DNA of 64,000 nt, from positions 1-64,000 of the forward strand of contig JABXGS010000120.1 in assembly GCA_016550425.1 (NCBI GenBank), written 5' to 3'. The notes under the pieces were generated by a model. The model did not search any database. It was given only the letters and a program-made list of their open reading frames with translations, and was not told the origin of the DNA. Source of the DNA: an archaeon (GTDB lineage: Archaea > Asgardarchaeota > Hermodarchaeia > Hermodarchaeales > Hermodarchaeaceae). Shown one piece after another: positions 60,409 through 64,000 of the stretch (position 1 is the first letter of the stretch; each line of letters opens with the position of its first letter). A program made the translations under genes and the position numbers.

Positions 60409-62604
60409 TTAGTCAGGTCGTCTCCGTCGTGTTATGATTCCGATAGCCGCTGCGAGAGTTATGCCAATAGCGATGGCAAGGGCGGGGAATCCAGGGATTG
60501 GTGGTGGCGGCGTTGTTGTACTAGGAATTTCAACATTTATGGTTTCTTGGTTACTCCATGGACTAGGATTATCCTCGTTATCCAGAGCACGAACTCGGAA
60601 ATAATACGTTCCATCGGTGAGTCCCGTTATTGCTTGGTTCGTCGAGGTGGTATTCCATTCCTGGAGTACGGTGGAAAAGTCATTGATGGTGGACATCTGT
60701 AATTGATAGTGTGAAATCGTGCCATCCACATCTGTGCTTGTACTCCAAGAAATGCTGAAATTGCCTGTTGTACTTGACGCACCAGGATCTGATAGGATCG
60801 GCGCAGAGGGCGGATTGGCTTGAACTATGAGTTCAACAGGGAAGGTTGTCTTCCAGTTGTCCAGAAGGTCATAGGACTTAATGTAATATGTAATGTTGCT
60901 TCCGAGGCCAAATTGGTTTGAAGGGATTTGTGCAGAATAGATTGTTCCAGCAACAGTCATGCCAAGTGATTGTTCTGACCCGGAATCGATTTGATAGTAA
61001 ACCGTTGCATTGTTGACACCAGCTGGATCGGTAATGTTCGCTGAAATGCTAAGTGCTTCTCCCGTCTTTGGAGGATCCGGGGTACGTGTTACATCAGAAA
61101 TAGTGGGGCCATAAATATCCAATTCAGTAAGTGAGGTGTTCAGTAACCATTCGCAGACATTTTCAATAAAAATCTCATTATCTGGAACAGGATAATCAAA
61201 ATCGCTAAAGAAAGTAGTTCCCGAAATCATAATGCGGGAATCCCCAATCTCCTCCACAGCCATTAGGGGGATTCGGTCTCCACCACTTCCATCATCAGTA
61301 TCGTCGTAGATAATAGTAACTGGTGGTAAGTAATCGTCTACTTGGTAGAAGTTTGGATTTCCAAAAGTGATGTTGGTTACGGCGCTAGGATCAGTGTAGT
61401 ATAAGCTGGAAGTGGAGTACATTCGAATCGTACTGACGTTTTTCGTCATGTTATAGGTCTGAGTGGCTGGGAGAATCTGGGTAATGTCACAATACCAGAG
61501 TTGGTAGCCGTCTGGGTTGTAAATTTGGTCATCGTTGAACCGGAGGTGTGTTGTGCAATTTGCCATTAAGTAGTTCAAGGTTGCTCGTTTGAATCCGTAT
61601 TGGTTTTGGAAGTCTGAATAGCCTGTAACGAGTAGGTTTGTTCGCGTTCCATTCACGAACCAATCAGCGATTGCATTCGTCTCTGCTAAAGTGAAATCAA
61701 TATAGGGTGCTGTTATTACCAGCAAATCAACACCAAGTAAATCCGTAGCGGTTATTCCATCCTCATCAACTAAAACTGTGAGACCCCATTTTTCTAAGCT
61801 GCTTTTGAAATTCGTTAATTGAGAATCAACATAATAGTTGTCGTGTCCCCCGTCGATAAGTATTGTGTAGCTGACGGCTCCTGAAGGAATGTTTGGTGCT
61901 TCTAAACCTTGAATTGCTGAATACCATAGATCACGGATGCCGGTGATAGCCTGTTCAAGTTGGAGTTCAATGATATCATGAAATGTTCCATTAGAGGTTA
62001 ACGGACTGGGTGACGGCATATTCTCATCTGGGTAAAGGGCATGACAATCATCATAATACTCATGCGAAAGGACTGCTGCATCTACAACAGCTTGTCGTGG
62101 ATCTGTAATAATTTGTGGGACTGGAATTGACACACTGAATAGATCCAAATTATTATTGATGTCGGTTTCAAGGACTCCATGACCTGGCCAGTTCACATCT
62201 GTATGAACGGGGATGTGTGGGTCCGCAAAATAATGGCTCATGACGCCTCCTGCAAACATTCCTTCTTGCCAATTTCCCATTGAAAAGTTATTGACCATGT
62301 ACCCAAACCAGCGTTCGGTCGCAATATGTGCTGTATATTCATCTGTTACAGGATAGTACAAATGGTTGTCCCAATCTTGCCATACCACATCAGGAGTAAT
62401 TGCTCCGGATTTGAGCTCACTGGCAAAGAATTCGAATGCGTCTTTCCAATCGCCACTGGGTAGATTGTCAATGGCAATGTCTGTGATCCACATATGGGTG
62501 GCTAGTCCCCAGGCACGAGACGTGGGAATATTAGGCGTGATTAGAATTAATCCAAAGCCCATGATGGCGACTAATAGGATTAGTTTTGAAGTTCGTTTCT
62601 TCAT
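60409..62604 (-). CDS. Secreted zinc-dependent phospholipase C-like protein with surface domains and sorting signal
   Basis: About 731 residues. Signal peptide, then a phospholipase C/S1-P1-type domain: AWGLATHMWITDIAID (first Trp and His), PDVVWQDWDNH, AGGVMSHYFADPHIPVHTDV and HGVLETD (other zinc ligands). Next a GATase/ThuA-like region (YTILIDGGHDNYYVDSQLTN, LLVITAPY). Then two Ig/fibronectin-like domains (ISDVTRTPDPPKTGEALSIS; GTISHYQLQM). The end, IPGFPALAIAIGITLAAAIG then ITRRRRPD, is a PGF-CTERM-like sorting signal. It may act on phospholipids or phosphate esters outside the cell. The ATG at 62604 has GGAAG upstream. Confidence 0.85.
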   Translation of the reverse strand: MKKRTSKLILLVAIMGFGLILITPNIPTSRAWGLATHMWITDIAIDNLPSGDWKDAFEFFASELKSGAITPDVVWQDWDNHLYYPVTDEYTAHIATERWFGYMVNNFSMGNWQEGMFAGGVMSHYFADPHIPVHTDVNWPGHGVLETDINNNLDLFSVSIPVPQIITDPRQAVVDAAVLSHEYYDDCHALYPDENMPSPSPLTSNGTFHDIIELQLEQAITGIRDLWYSAIQGLEAPNIPSGAVSYTILIDGGHDNYYVDSQLTNFKSSLEKWGLTVLVDEDGITATDLLGVDLLVITAPYIDFTLAETNAIADWFVNGTRTNLLVTGYSDFQNQYGFKRATLNYLMANCTTHLRFNDDQIYNPDGYQLWYCDITQILPATQTYNMTKNVSTIRMYSTSSLYYTDPSAVTNITFGNPNFYQVDDYLPPVTIIYDDTDDGSGGDRIPLMAVEEIGDSRIMISGTTFFSDFDYPVPDNEIFIENVCEWLLNTSLTELDIYGPTISDVTRTPDPPKTGEALSISANITDPAGVNNATVYYQIDSGSEQSLGMTVAGTIYSAQIPSNQFGLGSNITYYIKSYDLLDNWKTTFPVELIVQANPPSAPILSDPGASSTTGNFSISWSTSTDVDGTISHYQLQMSTINDFSTVLQEWNTTSTNQAITGLTDGTYYFRVRALDNEDNPSPWSNQETINVEIPSTTTPPPPIPGFPALAIAIGITLAAAIGIITRRRRPD

Positions 62605-62762
62605 GACATTCAGCTTCCTTGGATGCAACCGGCTTTCTTCGAGGTGTTCTTGCATAAATATCCTCTGTCTCACCTAAATAATTTTGAATTACATTATTTT
62701 TAATAAAAAACGAAAGGTCTAAAGGAAACTTAGGCAGCAGAATGACCTATTAGGGTGATTGC

Positions 62763-63896
62763 ATGGAAACTCGATGGGCTGATTTTGGATACATAGGCAG
62801 CATACTTCTCTTCCTCTACGGCCTTCTCTTCTTCATAGCGTATAATCTCTCCCCAGTTCTCTTAGGGACTCTGGGTGGTACTATTGTATCCGTCTTACTT
62901 GGGTTACTCGCGTTTTTTGGAGGCATCCTATTCAGTTGTGCGTTTTTTGCCTTCGGAACTGAATTGAAGGTATCAGGGGCGTGGCTCCCTTTTCTCACTG
63001 GAATAATTATTTGGGCTGTTCAAGGCGTTGCGCAGATTCTGGTGGGTTTCAATCATCCAGTTGGCATCACATTATATGGATGGACCGTTATTCTTCTTGT
63101 CCTACTTTTTTTTATCTGGGGTGCGTTTCTATTTACCATGCGAAAACTGTTGGGACGGAAAAGCCGGTTAGGCTTATTTGCATCAATTCTTTTTTTAATT
63201 AATGGCTTGGGGTGGTTGAGCGTTTTAGGGTTTGGTATCCTTGCGTGCACGATGGTGCTAATGGCAACCATATTAGCCCCAGAAAAACAACTATTTTCCC
63301 TCTTCAGTCTGCGTGACTTATTCTCTCAGACCCGTAAATCCACTCTAGCTCATCTGGGAGGGCTTATATTGGCCCTTTACTCAATCATCGCTCTTAAATG
63401 GGAGATTAATGGGTTCTTCCCTCTCCCAGTCTTACCCGCAGCGATTCTGAATTTCATTAGTGTGCTTGCGATCTGGATAGCCGTGCCAGCGCTTATCCTC
63501 TTGTTTCTTAACATTGAAGAACAGTATAATAATCCCTTCTCCTACTATGCTATTGTTGTCGGTGCACCTGCTTTACTCTTGCTCAGTGTCACCGATTTTA
63601 CATGGCTGATGAGCAATATCAATGTCTTTGTTGATCCTGTGTGGGGACTTGAACAATACAATACGTTACCTTTAATCTGGAGTTGGAGCAATATCCTCCT
63701 CTTCCTTTGGTGCTTACTCGCCGCGATTGCATTTCTGCAATTATACCGGCTACCACAAAATAAAGGTGACTTCGGTTTTCTCCTTATACACTTGGGGTTT
63801 TTGGTGACTGCAATCCTCTGGGTTTTTGGAATCGGTTACCTCGCGCTAATTGTGGTGGGGGTGCTCTTGTACCGAAAGAAATTCGTTAAGCGTTAA
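62763..63896 (+). CDS. Polytopic membrane protein
   Basis: 377 residues with about ten to eleven helices and short loops. No signature recognised. Two halves of five helices may be similar (LGGTIVSVLLGLLAFFGGIL versus LGGLILALYSIIALK), but this is weak. The end is basic (LLYRKKFVKR). AGGGTG lies just before the ATG. Function unknown. Confidence 0.75.
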   Translation: METRWADFGYIGSILLFLYGLLFFIAYNLSPVLLGTLGGTIVSVLLGLLAFFGGILFSCAFFAFGTELKVSGAWLPFLTGIIIWAVQGVAQILVGFNHPVGITLYGWTVILLVLLFFIWGAFLFTMRKLLGRKSRLGLFASILFLINGLGWLSVLGFGILACTMVLMATILAPEKQLFSLFSLRDLFSQTRKSTLAHLGGLILALYSIIALKWEINGFFPLPVLPAAILNFISVLAIWIAVPALILLFLNIEEQYNNPFSYYAIVVGAPALLLLSVTDFTWLMSNINVFVDPVWGLEQYNTLPLIWSWSNILLFLWCLLAAIAFLQLYRLPQNKGDFGFLLIHLGFLVTAILWVFGIGYLALIVVGVLLYRKKFVKR

Positions 63897-64000
63897 GTAG
63901 TTCGTATAGCGATAACTTCGTATATTCTAATCAAAAATAGTTTGTATCGACTATTAGTGAAATAAAATGGTAAATGGCTAAAAATCAATTTAGGTGTATG

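Noticed and set aside
1..64000. CRISPR arrays, tRNAs, rRNAs or insertion sequences
   Set aside because: No regularly spaced repeats, cloverleaf-like stretches, transposase motifs or terminal repeats were seen by eye; a tRNA scan would be decisive for missed small RNAs.

Overview
The window is most consistent with an Asgard archaeon. A Ras/Rab-like small GTPase with a long tail (55.0-56.1 kb) and a large helical protein with a longin-like N-terminus (46.2-48.3 kb) are eukaryotic-signature types typical of that group. A schizorhodopsin-like rhodopsin (33.9 kb), a family first described from Asgard archaea, points the same way. General archaeal traits agree: TATA boxes such as TTTATATA, several apparently leaderless genes, Lrp/AsnC regulators, F420 and methanofuran enzymes, and an asparagine synthetase derived from asparaginyl-tRNA synthetase. 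DNA is moderately AT-rich. I saw no rRNA, tRNA, CRISPR array or insertion sequence.

Layout. 0-10.7 kb: tail of a surface protein, an eight-cluster polyferredoxin (FwdF type) facing FwdD, a beta-lactamase-fold protein without catalytic residues, rhomboid, CofC, a GPH-type transporter, pyruvate phosphate dikinase and an overlapping acetyltransferase. 10.7-22.6 kb: a large surface protein with repeated ThuA/GATase-like domains, a RuBisCO-like protein, an Asp-box surface protein, an internally repeated membrane pair, an M3 peptidase and a double-HTH Lrp-type regulator. 22.8-33.8 kb: a methyltransferase pseudogene, a UspA-permease pair, an oddly ordered solute-binding protein, a tiny zinc-ribbon protein, flavodoxin, a second double-HTH regulator, and DUF362 and GYD proteins.

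33.9-45.0 kb is the most coherent block, a light and pigment island. It holds the rhodopsin, a photolyase, an FMN-binding protein, then crtB-crtI-fixC-fixX on the minus strand, divergent from crtD-lyeJ-cruF on the plus strand, and a UbiA prenyltransferase. The crtD-lyeJ-cruF order is that of haloarchaeal bacterioruberin (C50 carotenoid) clusters. The rhodopsin has the schizorhodopsin Arg/Phe/Ser-Cys residues in helix C but Ser where the family has its cytoplasmic Glu. No lycopene cyclase or carotene dioxygenase for retinal is present in the window.

45-64 kb: a flavodoxin broken by one in-frame TAA, an AbrB protein behind a perfect palindrome, the longin-like protein, ThyX, an asparagine synthetase divergent from an AsnC-type regulator with GCTAAT palindromes between them, a TPR protein, several small membrane proteins around the GTPase, an M29-like protein lacking metal ligands, an acetoacetate-decarboxylase-like protein lacking the Schiff-base Lys, class II ribonucleotide reductase, a secreted phospholipase-C-like protein and a polytopic membrane protein.

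Starts were chosen where a Shine-Dalgarno core (GGAGG, GAGG, GGTG) lies about 6-10 nt upstream, a spacing that recurs through the window, or where a TATA box about 25 nt upstream implies a leaderless message. All family calls come from reading motifs, not from database searches.
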